Source: Theocolax elegans (taxonomy: Eukaryota; Arthropoda; Insecta; Hymenoptera; Cerocephalidae). From it: 64,000 nucleotides of DNA. Made by a program: the position numbers and the translations under genes. Positions 45,395-55,268 of this stretch are shown here, piece after piece. Under the pieces are notes generated by a model, which was not told the DNA's origin, made no database searches, and saw only the letters and a list, made by a program, of their open reading frames with translations. Every line of letters begins with the position of its first letter. The first letter of the stretch is position 1. The stretch covers positions 37,700,905 to 37,764,904 of the forward strand of contig CM047427.1 of the NCBI GenBank assembly GCA_026168455.1, read 5' to 3'.

Positions 45395-48300
45395 GTAAAC
45401 CGCATGGTTTACAAGGGCAAGAGTTTAAGGTTGGAGAACCCTCTAAACTCTTTAAGAAGTCTAGCAAATCATTTGCTGACTTCTCTAAAGTCCTTAACGG
45501 AGATCAAATTCCCTCTCAGACCGAAGTTGGTGTCGAAAGTAAGTCTGAGTGTAAGGATCCTAAACGTTCTGGGGATTCGACAGATGGAAAAGTTCTTAGA
45601 ACACAACCTGTCAATCCCACCCGAGCTTTGCAAGGTAAAACAGAACAAGGAACCTTATTAGACCAAGAAAAGCGTGAGGCTAAAGATTGGTCTAAGGAAC
45701 TCCAAAGGCAAATATACTCTGATAGCAGAGATATTATTGGTGAAGAAAGCGTAAAGAGATCGTTATCTCAGCCGCTTAGCACCATCGGAGTGAACGACCT
45801 TGGTTGTTGCTCATCGTCACCCCGTTGTGACACACCTAGTAATGAGGACAAGAAGCCCTTGGTGGAGAAGGAAATTGTCCTCAACAACGAGCCCTTGGTG
45901 GAGAAGGTAGTTGTCGATGGTGTGCATAACATGAACCGTACAAGCTCGTTGCCGAGAAGTACAGTTCAGGGGGGGGCAGATGCCGTACCAAGTACGTCTA
46001 AAATGACGCACACGGCATCGACTCCTAACGACGATAGTCAAACCGATCAGATAATTGCTGGAATCCAATCGGATAACCGGCTATTCTTTTTGGTACGACT
46101 CGGTGGAAAGGACTTTAAAGCACTTTTCGATCCTGGCGCCATGGTCTCTCTTGTACGATCAGATGTTGTCGAACAGTACAAGTTTAAATGGAGACCTGTC
46201 AAGGTTATCGTGAAAGGTGTGGCTGGACCAGCTCTTAAAGTCCTTGGCCTAATTGACATCCTATTCTGTGTAGAAGGCCTTGATGGCAATATCCAACTGA
46301 GAATTGTAGAGAATATTGAGCATTCCATCATTCTCGGTATGGATTTTCTACAACATTGGAATATGGAAGTCAAACTAGGCGAAGCTATTTGGCGTATTGG
46401 CGAGAGTGATTGGAGACACTTCGTCAGAGATACATCTCATGACATCGATTCGAGGATTTCCGCTGAATGTGCTGGTATAATTGAGATACAGGACGACCAG
46501 CGGAAACAAGTCAAAGAGTTAGTTGAAAGCCTACTCTTGCCCTCGGGAGACGTCCACGGCTTTACGACGTTAACGGAGCACCACATAGAGGTTGATCCTG
46601 GTGCAAAACCGGTTCGTCATAAGCCAAGACGTATGTCTCCCAAGGTCCTCGAATTTGCCCAGAGTGAGGTCAAAAAGATGTTTGACAAGGGCATTATTGA
46701 ACCGAGTGCGAGTGATTGGTCAGCTGCTCCGGTCATCGTTCGAAAGGACGAAGGAAGTTATCGCTTCTGTATCGATTTTCGAGACCTTAATGCAGTCACA
46801 AAACGTGATTCTTATCCAATTCCTAATATGGATACCATATTGGATAAGCTGCATAATGCAAGGTATATATCGAAAATTGATCTTAAGAAAGCGTACTTCC
46901 AAATATTAATGGCCGAGGCGAGCCGGCATTATACTGCATTTGCTGTACCAGGGTCGGGGCTGTGGCAGTTCACGAGAATGCCTTTTGGCCTCATGAATGC
47001 TCCTATGACCTTTGCACGGCTTATAGATGCAATTTTCGGGCCTAAGGTGGAACCTCATGTGTTTGGTTATTTAGACGACTTGATCGTCATTACCGAAACT
47101 TTTGAGGACCATCTGAAATGGCTCGAATACGTACTAAGGACGTTGAATGACGCTGGACTCGAAGTGAATCGAGAGAAGTGTGAGTTCTGTTGTTCCAGCG
47201 TAACGTTCCTTGGGTACAAATTGGACGCGGACGGCTTGAGGCCTGACGAGGAACGAGTCGCTCCAGTCCTTAATTACCCTACTCCTCGTAATGTCAAACA
47301 GCTGAGATCCTTTCTCGGGATGGTAGGCTGGTACTCTCGATTCATCAATCGAGAAGCTGACATTAAAGCTCCCCTTACCAAGTTGCTGCGTAAAGACCAG
47401 GCTTGGGATTGGGGCGAGGAGCAGGAGGAGGCGTTCTGTCAGCTTAGAGTTGCGTTAGCTGAAGCGCCTGTACTAGCCCGTCCAGACTTTTCTAAGCCAT
47501 TTACCGTCCAAAGTGACGCTAGTGACTTAGCAATAGGTGCGGTGTTGACGCAACTGGACGACGAGGGTTTCGAGCATCCGATTGTCTACGTCAGCCGATT
47601 ATTAAATCGCGCTGAACGTAATTACATGACAACGGAAAAAGAATGCTTGGCTCTCATATGGGCTATTAAGAGATTGAGACCATATATTGAGGCCTATCGA
47701 TTCACGGCTGTGACCGACCATAGTGCTCTCAAATGGCTCAAAAATCTCAGAGAGCCGTCGGGTAGGTTGGCACGATGGATACTTGAAATGCAGCAATGGG
47801 ACTTTGAAATAGTGCATAAGAAAGGAGCCTTGCACTATGTTCCGGACGCGCTTTCTCGTGCCGTCAACCCAGACCCCGACGAAGAAGAGATTGCCTCGTT
47901 CGAAGTAATTACAGACCCATGGTATATTGCTAGGTTAAACGATGTACGCTCATGCCCTCAGAAATTTCCGGAGTGGAAAATTGAGGATGATATGCTATAT
48001 CGTTTTACAAGTGATAAACTCTTGGACTCTGTAACAGAACGAGAAGAAGGCTGGCGCCTTGTTCTACCCTTAGAGCAGAGGAACCGAGTCTTAGTAGATT
48101 CTCATTTCCACCCATCCATGGGTCATATGGGAGTCGAAAAGACTTACGAACGTGTTGCGAGAGACTATTATTGGCCAGGTATCTACCACGATACCCGCCA
48201 ATTTGTTTTACAGTGTCTGATCTGTCAGAGCTATAAGACGTCTCAAGCAGGTCCTCAAGGCTTGATGGGTAAACGTAACATTGAGAGACCCTGGGCTGTT

Positions 48301-49152
48301 GTGGCAGCAGACGTAATGGAGCTTCCACGTAGTAAAAGTCAATACAAATACATCATAGTATTTCAAGACTTGTTTACAAGGTGGATAGAGCTCAAACCAT
48401 TACGTACGGCGACCGGTAAGTCGGTGTCGAAAGCATTCGAGGAACTCGTAGTCTTCCGTTGGGAAACGCCAGATTTCCTAATAACGGATAATGGGACGGA
48501 GTTCATCAACGGCATCATGTCGCGAATGCTGGAGGAGTATGGCATAAAACATGTCAGAACCCCTCCTTACCGACCACAAGCCAACCCAGTGGAGAGAACA
48601 AATAGAACGTTAAAAACGATGATTGCGACGTTTGTGGATTCGGATCATCGTGGGTGGGACACACACTTGCACGAATTTCGTCATGCAATAAACACGGCAA
48701 TGCAGTCGAGTACCAAAGTCTCACCCGCGTTCTTAAACTTCGGGCGTCACCCACAACCTGTGAAGAGTCTCCGCAGGGAAGTGGAAAAACAGGAATTTAA
48801 GATCCTGGACAATCCCGAAGTATGGCTAGATCGTCTTAAAAGACTTGATGCTCTACGCGACTTGGTCAAGAAATACATTGACGAGGAGCAAAGACGTCAA
48901 GAAAAGACCTACAACAGAAACAGACGTATTGCCTCGTTTCAGGTCGGAGATCTAGTCATGAGGAAGTGCCGAACGCTTTCCCAAGGTGCGAAGGGCATAT
49001 CTGCTAAGCTTGCACCAAAGTATGACGGACCCTTCGAAGTTAAAGAAGTACTATCTCCAGTAATTCTGAGACTAGAAGAGTCCGGTCGGAAACGGACCGA
49101 GGTACACATATCTGATGTAAAAAGATATGTACCACCTCGGGTCGTCAAGTAA
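45346..49152 (+). CDS. pol: Gypsy Pol: protease, RT, RNase H, integrase
   Basis: Made as a Gag-Pol fusion by -1 frameshifting; the frame has no good ATG near its start (a TTG at 45628 is the first initiator-like codon). Domains in order: aspartic protease with FDPGA at 46126-46140, where DTGA or DSGA is usual; RT with RMPFGLMNAP and YLDD at 47068-47079; RNase H (SDASDLAIG near 47510, TEKECLALIWAI, TDHSALKW); integrase zinc domain H-H-C-C at about 48100-48230; integrase core Asp 48310, Asp 48487, Glu 48592 (34 residues between the last two, one fewer than usual, at QANPVER); and a basic C-terminal domain. It copies RNA to DNA and integrates it. 1268 codons, no stops: probably active apart from the unusual protease triad. 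Confidence 0.95.
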   Translation, partial: PERRAPELPRAPCTAVSKPHGLQGQEFKVGEPSKLFKKSSKSFADFSKVLNGDQIPSQTEVGVESKSECKDPKRSGDSTDGKVLRTQPVNPTRALQGKTEQGTLLDQEKREAKDWSKELQRQIYSDSRDIIGEESVKRSLSQPLSTIGVNDLGCCSSSPRCDTPSNEDKKPLVEKEIVLNNEPLVEKVVVDGVHNMNRTSSLPRSTVQGGADAVPSTSKMTHTASTPNDDSQTDQIIAGIQSDNRLFFLVRLGGKDFKALFDPGAMVSLVRSDVVEQYKFKWRPVKVIVKGVAGPALKVLGLIDILFCVEGLDGNIQLRIVENIEHSIILGMDFLQHWNMEVKLGEAIWRIGESDWRHFVRDTSHDIDSRISAECAGIIEIQDDQRKQVKELVESLLLPSGDVHGFTTLTEHHIEVDPGAKPVRHKPRRMSPKVLEFAQSEVKKMFDKGIIEPSASDWSAAPVIVRKDEGSYRFCIDFRDLNAVTKRDSYPIPNMDTILDKLHNARYISKIDLKKAYFQILMAEASRHYTAFAVPGSGLWQFTRMPFGLMNAPMTFARLIDAIFGPKVEPHVFGYLDDLIVITETFEDHLKWLEYVLRTLNDAGLEVNREKCEFCCSSVTFLGYKLDADGLRPDEERVAPVLNYPTPRNVKQLRSFLGMVGWYSRFINREADIKAPLTKLLRKDQAWDWGEEQEEAFCQLRVALAEAPVLARPDFSKPFTVQSDASDLAIGAVLTQLDDEGFEHPIVYVSRLLNRAERNYMTTEKECLALIWAIKRLRPYIEAYRFTAVTDHSALKWLKNLREPSGRLARWILEMQQWDFEIVHKKGALHYVPDALSRAVNPDPDEEEIASFEVITDPWYIARLNDVRSCPQKFPEWKIEDDMLYRFTSDKLLDSVTEREEGWRLVLPLEQRNRVLVDSHFHPSMGHMGVEKTYERVARDYYWPGIYHDTRQFVLQCLICQSYKTSQAGPQGLMGKRNIERPWAVVAADVMELPRSKSQYKYIIVFQDLFTRWIELKPLRTATGKSVSKAFEELVVFRWETPDFLITDNGTEFINGIMSRMLEEYGIKHVRTPPYRPQANPVERTNRTLKTMIATFVDSDHRGWDTHLHEFRHAINTAMQSSTKVSPAFLNFGRHPQPVKSLRREVEKQEFKILDNPEVWLDRLKRLDALRDLVKKYIDEEQRRQEKTYNRNRRIASFQVGDLVMRKCRTLSQGAKGISAKLAPKYDGPFEVKEVLSPVILRLEESGRKRTEVHISDVKRYVPPRVVK

Positions 49153-49314
49153 AGCAGTAAGGGTTGCGTATCGGTTCGCATGAGAACAGTTACCGAAGGT
49201 TGGGCCTGGTAACTGTATGCCATGCATTGAGAGAGTGATATTTGAGAATACTTGTGTGTGAGTGAATGGGCAATTCTCCCTTATTCGTAATTTATATTTT
49301 AATTATGACTAATA

Positions 49315-49333
49315 AGCTTCTGTTTTATTTCAG
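49315..49333 (+). promoter_or_regulatory. Splice acceptor before ORF3
   Basis: ACTAATAAG (branch-like CTAAT) then TTCTGTTTTATTTCAG ends at 49333, 7 nt before the ORF3 ATG. Gypsy-class errantiviruses make their third ORF from a spliced mRNA; the same layout is inferred here. Confidence 0.6.
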
Positions 49334-49340
49334 CTCCCAG

Positions 49341-51095
49341 ATGGACCCAAACGGCGAGTTGATCGCCCTGACGGAGCAGATGCTCCAACAAAGAGCGATC
49401 GAGCGCGACGAAGAAGGCCACCGCCGGTTTGAGAAGGAGGCGGCCAGAAATCGTCGCGCAATATCGCCGGACGCCCGAGACCTGGAGGCAGGAGACGGCG
49501 TCACTCCATCTCCACCTCAGCTCATACTGTTGGGGGAAAGCCCACCGACTTTGGAGACCACTAACGAGGTAACTCCGGTGTCTCCCGAAGGCTTCGAGGT
49601 ACCTGCAGATGACCCACTCGCTGGATGTGCCCAGTCGGTGCGGGACATCGACCAGGTGCTAGTGGAGTTGGAAGGGACACCACGTGCCTCAACGGTGGAC
49701 CTCACTTCGTCGGCTGAGTCAACCCCAGTGGAGCGGATGGAAGTGGATGTGCCTGCGGTATTAGTACCGGGGCCATCCGCCAACATCTACCCCGCAGAAT
49801 ATGCTGAGGAGCTGCGTGAGGCAGAACGGGAGCAGCAGAAGTCCGTCGCCGCAAATCGCCCACGCCGCAAGAAGAAGAAATCTAGCGGCAACAGGCAATT
49901 GACGATGGACGACTACGAATCAGGAGTCCCCGCCCCACCCCGAGCAACGATTCGGCCGTTCTCGGAAGCAGGGACACCTGTCGTAGGTCCATCACGAGCA
50001 GGGAAACTCGATGTTGGGGTCGAGTCCCTGCCCAAGCAGGCGAAGACTGGGTCATCTACATCCGGCCCGGTCATTACTAGGGGAATTGTCCTCCGACGAT
50101 TGGTAGCAATACCATTCGATCGGTCGGTAGATCCCCCTAAAAACGCCTGCTACAATTGCTGGGCAAGCGACCACAGTCACCGGGAGTGTGCGATTTCGCA
50201 AAAGACATACTGTCTTAATTGCGGACGCCGAGGGGTGACTGTGAGGGAGTGCCCCAGATGTTCGGAGCCGCATGATTTGTGGGTCCGAGAACGGGGCTAC
50301 TCCCCCTTCGCGCCATCTAACCCCGTTGCACCGGCCGCTAAGGTCCCTGTCTCGCCACAGGCACCGAAGCGACCAACGCCACGGGCAGGTCCGAAGGAGT
50401 CGAAGAAGCGACGGGTGGAGACGCCCACCCGCAAGGAAGGCGCTAGGAAGGGCTCGTGTGTGAAGCCTTCCAGCAACAAACCTTCCTATGCGGAAGTGGT
50501 GGTGGGTCGCCGTGTGGAAGAGGCGACTCGCCGCCAGGCCGCTGCATTTGGCTTGGATTCCACGGGGCCCTTCGAGCAAGTGAAGGCAGCCCTAAGTGCG
50601 GTCGTCCAAGCCAAAGCGGACCAGAAGTCGAGGGAGTACAGAGAAAGCCTGAACGCTCCCTCGACCAGCGACCAAGCAGCGGAAGCAGGAAGGCAGGGAC
50701 GCGAAGAGAGCGGGGCTCAGCCAGTCCCTGTCCAACGAGTCAGTGGAAAGGGTAAGACCAAGACCTCTGTTCCGAAACCTCGTGGGGAGCAGTCACAGAA
50801 GGCTCGGCCTAGCGACTTGCGACGGCCCACCCCGATGGAAGTCGACGCTACGAGGATGGCTGGGCCATCTCGTCAGCCGACACCAAAGTCGGGAAGTGGG
50901 TCTAAACCCCGTACATCTTCGGAGGTATCGGCTTCTTCAGCTGGGTCGACAGCACAATCCAGCAACGAGGCGGACATTCTCAGGGAATGTCGTATGTTGC
51001 TGGAGGCTGCTGCCAACCTCCCAGCTGATGTGGCACGAGATGTAGGACAGGAGGTGGTCCGTATCCTCAAGGACCGCATCCCTTCCCGCCACTGA
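49341..51095 (+). CDS. ORF3: Gag-tail-like zinc-binding protein (584 aa), not an envelope
   Basis: I chose the ATG at 49341 because it follows a splice acceptor; an upstream in-frame ATG at 49266 would lie in the intron and add 25 residues. No signal peptide, membrane segment or furin site, so it is not envelope-like. It is rich in Pro, Ser, Glu, Arg and Lys, with a basic NLS-like RPRRKKKKS near residue 175. The zinc region near 290-330, CYNCWASDHSHREC then CLNCGRRGVTVRECPRC, repeats the spacing and wording of the last two clusters of Gag (C-x2-C-x4-H-x4-C, C-x2-C-x9-C-x2-C). The C-terminus is helical (RECRMLLEAAANLPADVARD). Base composition is clearly more GC-rich than pol. Copy B lacks it. 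Role unknown; RNA binding is likely. Confidence 0.75.
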   Translation: MDPNGELIALTEQMLQQRAIERDEEGHRRFEKEAARNRRAISPDARDLEAGDGVTPSPPQLILLGESPPTLETTNEVTPVSPEGFEVPADDPLAGCAQSVRDIDQVLVELEGTPRASTVDLTSSAESTPVERMEVDVPAVLVPGPSANIYPAEYAEELREAEREQQKSVAANRPRRKKKKSSGNRQLTMDDYESGVPAPPRATIRPFSEAGTPVVGPSRAGKLDVGVESLPKQAKTGSSTSGPVITRGIVLRRLVAIPFDRSVDPPKNACYNCWASDHSHRECAISQKTYCLNCGRRGVTVRECPRCSEPHDLWVRERGYSPFAPSNPVAPAAKVPVSPQAPKRPTPRAGPKESKKRRVETPTRKEGARKGSCVKPSSNKPSYAEVVVGRRVEEATRRQAAAFGLDSTGPFEQVKAALSAVVQAKADQKSREYRESLNAPSTSDQAAEAGRQGREESGAQPVPVQRVSGKGKTKTSVPKPRGEQSQKARPSDLRRPTPMEVDATRMAGPSRQPTPKSGSGSKPRTSSEVSASSAGSTAQSSNEADILRECRMLLEAAANLPADVARDVGQEVVRILKDRIPSRH

Positions 51096-51172
51096 TTGAA
51101 GAGAGAAGAGGACAGCGCGCGGTCGCGAATAGATTGTGCCTTCTTTCGACTCGGCCTTCCCGAGGGAAGTAG

Positions 51173-51190
51173 AGTCTAGGGGGGGGGCTT
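51173..51190 (+). promoter_or_regulatory. Polypurine tract
   Basis: A run of nine G followed by CTT directly precedes the 3' LTR at 51191. Copy B has the same layout at about 12389-12405. Confidence 0.85.
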
Positions 51191-52217
51191 TGTGACGGAA
51201 ATCGTCACACAATCTTTTCGCGGCAAACGAAGCATTTAAATTCTGTTAAATGTAAGTCGTCGGAGCCTTTGGTATGTCAAGGCCAACCGACGACATTTGT
51301 TTACGTCGATTGAATTGTACAATTACGCGCGCAATGGTACGTAGGGATGAGAGCGCGAGTGTGTGTGTGTTCCCCACTCTCATCCCTTTTTCGAAAATTA
51401 GGCGATTGCCTAAGTAGTATGTCCCGATCCGCCGATCGAGGCGGACAAAATCTTTCCGGTGCCGAATATAGTGTTTACGGCTAATAAGGCGCGTGAGGCG
51501 CAACAAAGCCATCGGTTACCCGGAACATCCTCGTGAGTGAGCCGCGAGTGACTTGGTGAGTGTGAGCAAGGACGGGAAGTGTTGTGTGAGTGCGGACGCG
51601 GTTCGCGAGGCACTCGCCGCGGCACAGGGCCGCCTTCCACCACCGCAGCCGACGTCGTCCTCCGTTGCCCAGGAGGACACAGGGACAAGGATCGGCTGGG
51701 CCATCCACGGGGCGCACCCCGGTAAGTCCTCTTGTATTACCGCGCGTTCCCCCCTTTCCCCGAGTGTATGTGTGTGAGTACATCGGGAGTGTATTCGGGT
51801 ACGCCGGTACCCGAATAGCGGAGTTCAGGAAGGAGTCAACCGCAGGCGAGGATCTCGATCCGGTTGACTCCCGGACTTCCGCCCGCGCGAAAGAACATTG
51901 TCGCGGCCCGAGGCCTGGATGGCCAATTGTTAATCAAAGTAGAATAAATGTTCTTCTATTTTTATTTTAATTAACTGTGTTTTCTTTTATTCTCCCCGCT
52001 CCCGCCGACATTTTAATAATTTACACATCGTGTCGAGGCAAGGAGGATCGCCCGAATCCTCCATACCGTACGTCCCAGCGAACTCGCGTTCCTGGCGACA
52101 GCCGCAGTTCGGATAAATAAATTAATTGTGTGCGCGGTATTGGGCAACGCGGCCCAACGGTTAATTTTAATTATTAATAATAATTAATTATACCGGGTTC
52201 GCGAATACCACGTCACA
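51191..52217 (+). repeat. Gypsy copy A 3' LTR (1027 bp)
   Basis: Same length as the 5' LTR; T at 51311 replaces C39053, and I noticed no other change. Followed by ATAT. Confidence 0.97.
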
Positions 52218-52279
52218 ATATAAATTATCCATATACATAATTGAGAAATAAAGTTAATTACATTACATAATATGGAAAA

Positions 52280-53429
52280 ACTGGTACGAAAAAACAGTTA
52301 GAAAGATTGACTGTAGCTGCTTGTTGTAACGCTGATGGGTCGTTTAAATTACCACTTGTTTTAATTGGAAAATCTAAAAATCCTCGGTGTTTACACAATT
52401 TAAATAAATCACACTTACCTGTTTATTATACAAATCAGAAGAATGCTTGGATGGATACAAGCATTTTCGAACATTGGTTTAGAAATGAATTCGTACCAAA
52501 AACAAAGATATTTTTAATGTCGCATAATCTACCGTTGCAAGCCATATTAATTGTGGATAACTGTAAAGCACACAAATTCATAAAAGTTGATGATTTTGAA
52601 GTTGCATTTTTTCCACCTAACGTGACATCGCTTATACAGCCCCTCGATCAAGGAGTTCTTCAAGCTTTAAAGCTTAAATATCAAATGTTATTGATTAAAT
52701 CAATTCTAAATAAACTAAAAGAAGATATTTCTTTTATTGATTGTTTAAAAACTATTAACATAAAAAATGTTATAAATTGGAGTTCTGAAGCATGGAATAC
52801 CTTATTAGATACAAAAACGATTTATAAATGTTGGAAACCACTTTGGCCAGTAGAAAGTAAGGATGTAGCTACGCAAACTGGAAATGAATCATCTGATATT
52901 ATCTCTTTAATAGGTAATCCAATCGGCTTTGAGCCCGAGAATAGTTTACAACAAACTCAAAAAAACAATGTACAAGATTTATTAAAAATCATATTGAAGG
53001 GTACGAGTATGTTACGGCAGAAGATATTTTGGATTGGACAAATAAGACAATGAAAGGTACATATAAGTATAAAAAATAAATAAATAAATTTGGATATAAA
53101 ACATTAATTTTTATGAATCGTCATGTCTGCCTCTTAATTACTACATAACATAGTATTTTTCTTAAAAATTCAAGATATTTTCTTATATGAAACGATTTAT
53201 CAACATTCACTGTTAAGTTTCTGTCAATTTTAATGATTAAGTCCATTTTAATTATTTTGCAGAAATGACTGATTCTTACACAAACGAAGAAATAATTCGT
53301 CAGGTACGGTCATCAGAGGAGGAGTTTCATGTAAATTTAAATACAACTAGTCAAAAAGAAATTGTTTCCTCATGCGTTCACCCTGTTGAATTCAATTTTT
53401 TATCTTCATCGTACGAATTATTATATTGA
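52280..53429 (+). pseudogene. Tigger/pogo-like transposase, C-terminal half
   Basis: DDE_1-type transposases cut and paste elements at TA. The readable frame (52307-53016 best) has LTVAACCNADGSFKLPLVLI, YYTNQKNAWMD, the second catalytic Asp in ILIVDNCKAH, FFPPNVTSLIQPLDQGVLQA with the third Asp, and WSSEAWNTLL. The N-terminal DNA-binding domains and the first catalytic Asp are missing. Near 53000 a frameshift moves the reading frame; the end fits an exon stopping at 53056 (GTACAT donor), an intron to TTTTGCAG at 53262, and a last exon 53263-53429. It cannot encode an active enzyme. Confidence 0.88.
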
Positions 53430-53779
53430 ACTCAAGAGACTTTTTAATATGTACTTACGCATGTACATAGGTTTACGATATCTTACTTTGTATATTATTT
53501 TTTACTTATTTGTATTATTTATTTGAGAATATTTTTTTAATAAAGTTCCAGGAAACTAAAAATAATAAAAGAATTGTCTATTTAATAAAGAAAATTTAAA
53601 TTAAGTCAGTATTCAAATTTTACATAGCACAAATTTAGTTTCTGGAGACGGCCCTATTTCAAGCGTGCGAAACGAAATGCTTGGCTGAGGATTAAGACGG
53701 TAGAGTGGGGGTAGCGCTCGAGCGTCTCGAAGGGGAAGAGGCCTTGAATCGAGCGGCCCTAAATCGAGAGTCGACTATA

Positions 53780-54467
53780 TTAGAATAACTCATATCACTC
53801 AGTAAAACTTGATAAAAATCATATAAAAAAAACTATGTGTATACGAAATATATATATATATACATAATTTTATATACACAATAAAATAAATAAACTAACT
53901 ATCCGCTATATTTATTGTCCGTTTAAATAGCACCATCAGCGCCATCATATACACATAAGTACAATGTATATATCGCATTTTATGTAACTCGTGTCCCGTA
54001 TCCAAATTTGAATTTCAAATTTCTTTTATTTTATTACAAAAATATTTATTTATAAGAATTCTCTTTTTTATTTATTTTTTAATACAAAAAATCGAATAGA
54101 AAAAAAGAAATATAATAAAAAAATTTATTTATTAGAAAAAATAATATTTTTATAACAAAATTTGATATAAAAAAATATAAAACAATAAAAAATATTTACC
54201 ACACAAAACAATAAAATTTTAAAAGAAATCTAAACGTCAAACCCTATAAAGCATGTTTTCAATATGTCCAAATGTTTCTAAAATTTTAAATTAAAATTTA
54301 ATTAAAATTTTTAAATATAATTAAACAAAAAACTTTGTTTTTAAACTTGAAAAATTTGGACTTGAACTACTTTTGTACTTGTAATTTACTTTAAATCTAT
54401 ACTAAAAATGTTCCTCTATCCCGTTTTGTAGCTGTCATTATGTTAAGTAATTGGAATTAAATAAATA
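53780..54467. other. Very AT-rich, nothing recognised
   Basis: Long A/T runs; a few GCGCCATC-like motifs near 53940. No ORF, RNA or clear repeat. Confidence 0.55.
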
Positions 54468-54590
54468 ATGCACCCAACATTCAGTGTCGGTACAGTACAA
54501 TGTATTTGAAATTACGATGTGCGTGCGGCAAACGGCCCGATCGTGCACGGACCTCCTATAGAATCCGTCGCCTATTCCACCACGAATGAA
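54468..54590 (-). repeat. Diverged copy of the 276-bp repeat
   Basis: The plus strand here reads GCACCCAACATT, TACAATGTATTTGAAA, ACGGCCCGATCG and GACCTCCTATAGAATCCG, the reverse complement of segments of the 1-1040 units in order. The hairpin arms have diverged. A weaker relative of its left flank recurs near 55140-55240. Confidence 0.7.
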
Positions 54591-55089
54591 ATAAGACATA
54601 GCTGGAAACGCTTAGCATCGCCACCTACTGGTGGATTTTCAAACTACGTAGCTAAACTTTTTCTTACTCTTCGGTCTGCTAAATTACACATTTTTAGAAG
54701 GAATGAATATCTTTTTTATTTTTCAATTAATTTTTCAATTGATTATGTATTCCTCTAGTTTTTACTGAAAAATGATTCTAGATAATGTAAAATGTTGCCT
54801 CTACTTTGTTTCTTGATGCTAGTAATTGCAATCTATATTTATTTCCATCACAAATATCTAGTACCAGCTTCCCAACGTCTTTGTATCAGTCGTATTTTTC
54901 AATTTATTTCTTCGTCGTGCACTTTTGACTGTTTTTTTTAGTGTTCCAACATTTATCAATATCGTGAAATTGTGCGTCTGCACTGTATTTGTTAGAAATC
55001 TATCCAGTTTTTACAAAATTCAATTAAATCGTTGTTGCCTGTTAACTAAGAGAGGTTATGTTTGAGATCGTATTTTTCAAATTATAAGC
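54591..55089. other. No gene seen
   Basis: AT-rich. The 79-codon ORF at 54519-54758 spans repeat sequence and has no motif. Confidence 0.5.
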
Positions 55090-55268
55090 ACATTTTAGCA
55101 CAATTCAAACTTTTGTACTTATAATTTATTTAATATATGTATTACAAATATGCCTCCACTGCGTTTATAGGTTGTCATTGTATTAGATAATAGTAATAGG
55201 AGAAATAGTGCGTGTAATATACAGGTGTCGGCCTAGTAGGATTTAATTCAGGTATGGCATCCCCTTAA
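55090..55268 (+). mobile_element. Right terminus of a TTAA-type element, in LARP1-like exon
   Basis: Ends GGTATGGCATCCCC then TTAA at 55265-55268, identical over 18 bases to the end at 4846. The base after TTAA resumes a LARP1-like exon; the other LARP1-like copy has an uninterrupted TTAA at that point. The matching left end was not found, so the left border is arbitrary. Confidence 0.5.

Larger units (their letters stand above)
38933..52217 (+). mobile_element. Complete Ty3/gypsy retrotransposon, copy A (13,285 bp)
   Basis: Two 1027-bp LTRs with one difference seen (C39053 versus T51311), target duplication ATAT on both sides (38929-38932, 52218-52221), a tRNA-Arg primer site, polypurine tract, open gag, open pol and a third open ORF. 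LTR similarity implies recent insertion. Length is well above the 5-9 kb usual for the superfamily, because of the 2.7-kb leader, the third ORF and long LTRs. It sits inside a Tigger-like element. Confidence 0.97.
38642..53777 (+). mobile_element. Tigger/pogo-like DNA transposon containing gypsy copy A
   Basis: The left end CAGTCGACTCTCGATTTAGG (38642) and the reverse complement of the right end (53777, first base changed C to T) form terminal inverted repeats of about 23 bp. TA dinucleotides flank both ends (38640-38641, 53778-53779), the Tc1/mariner-type target duplication. Inside are only 291 bp left of the gypsy insertion and, to its right, the C-terminal half of a DDE_1 transposase. Without gypsy it is about 1.85 kb, an internally deleted copy. 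Confidence 0.88.

Noticed and set aside
49341..51095. ORF3 as an envelope gene
   Set aside because: No signal peptide, transmembrane segment or cleavage site; it has zinc-knuckle clusters instead.
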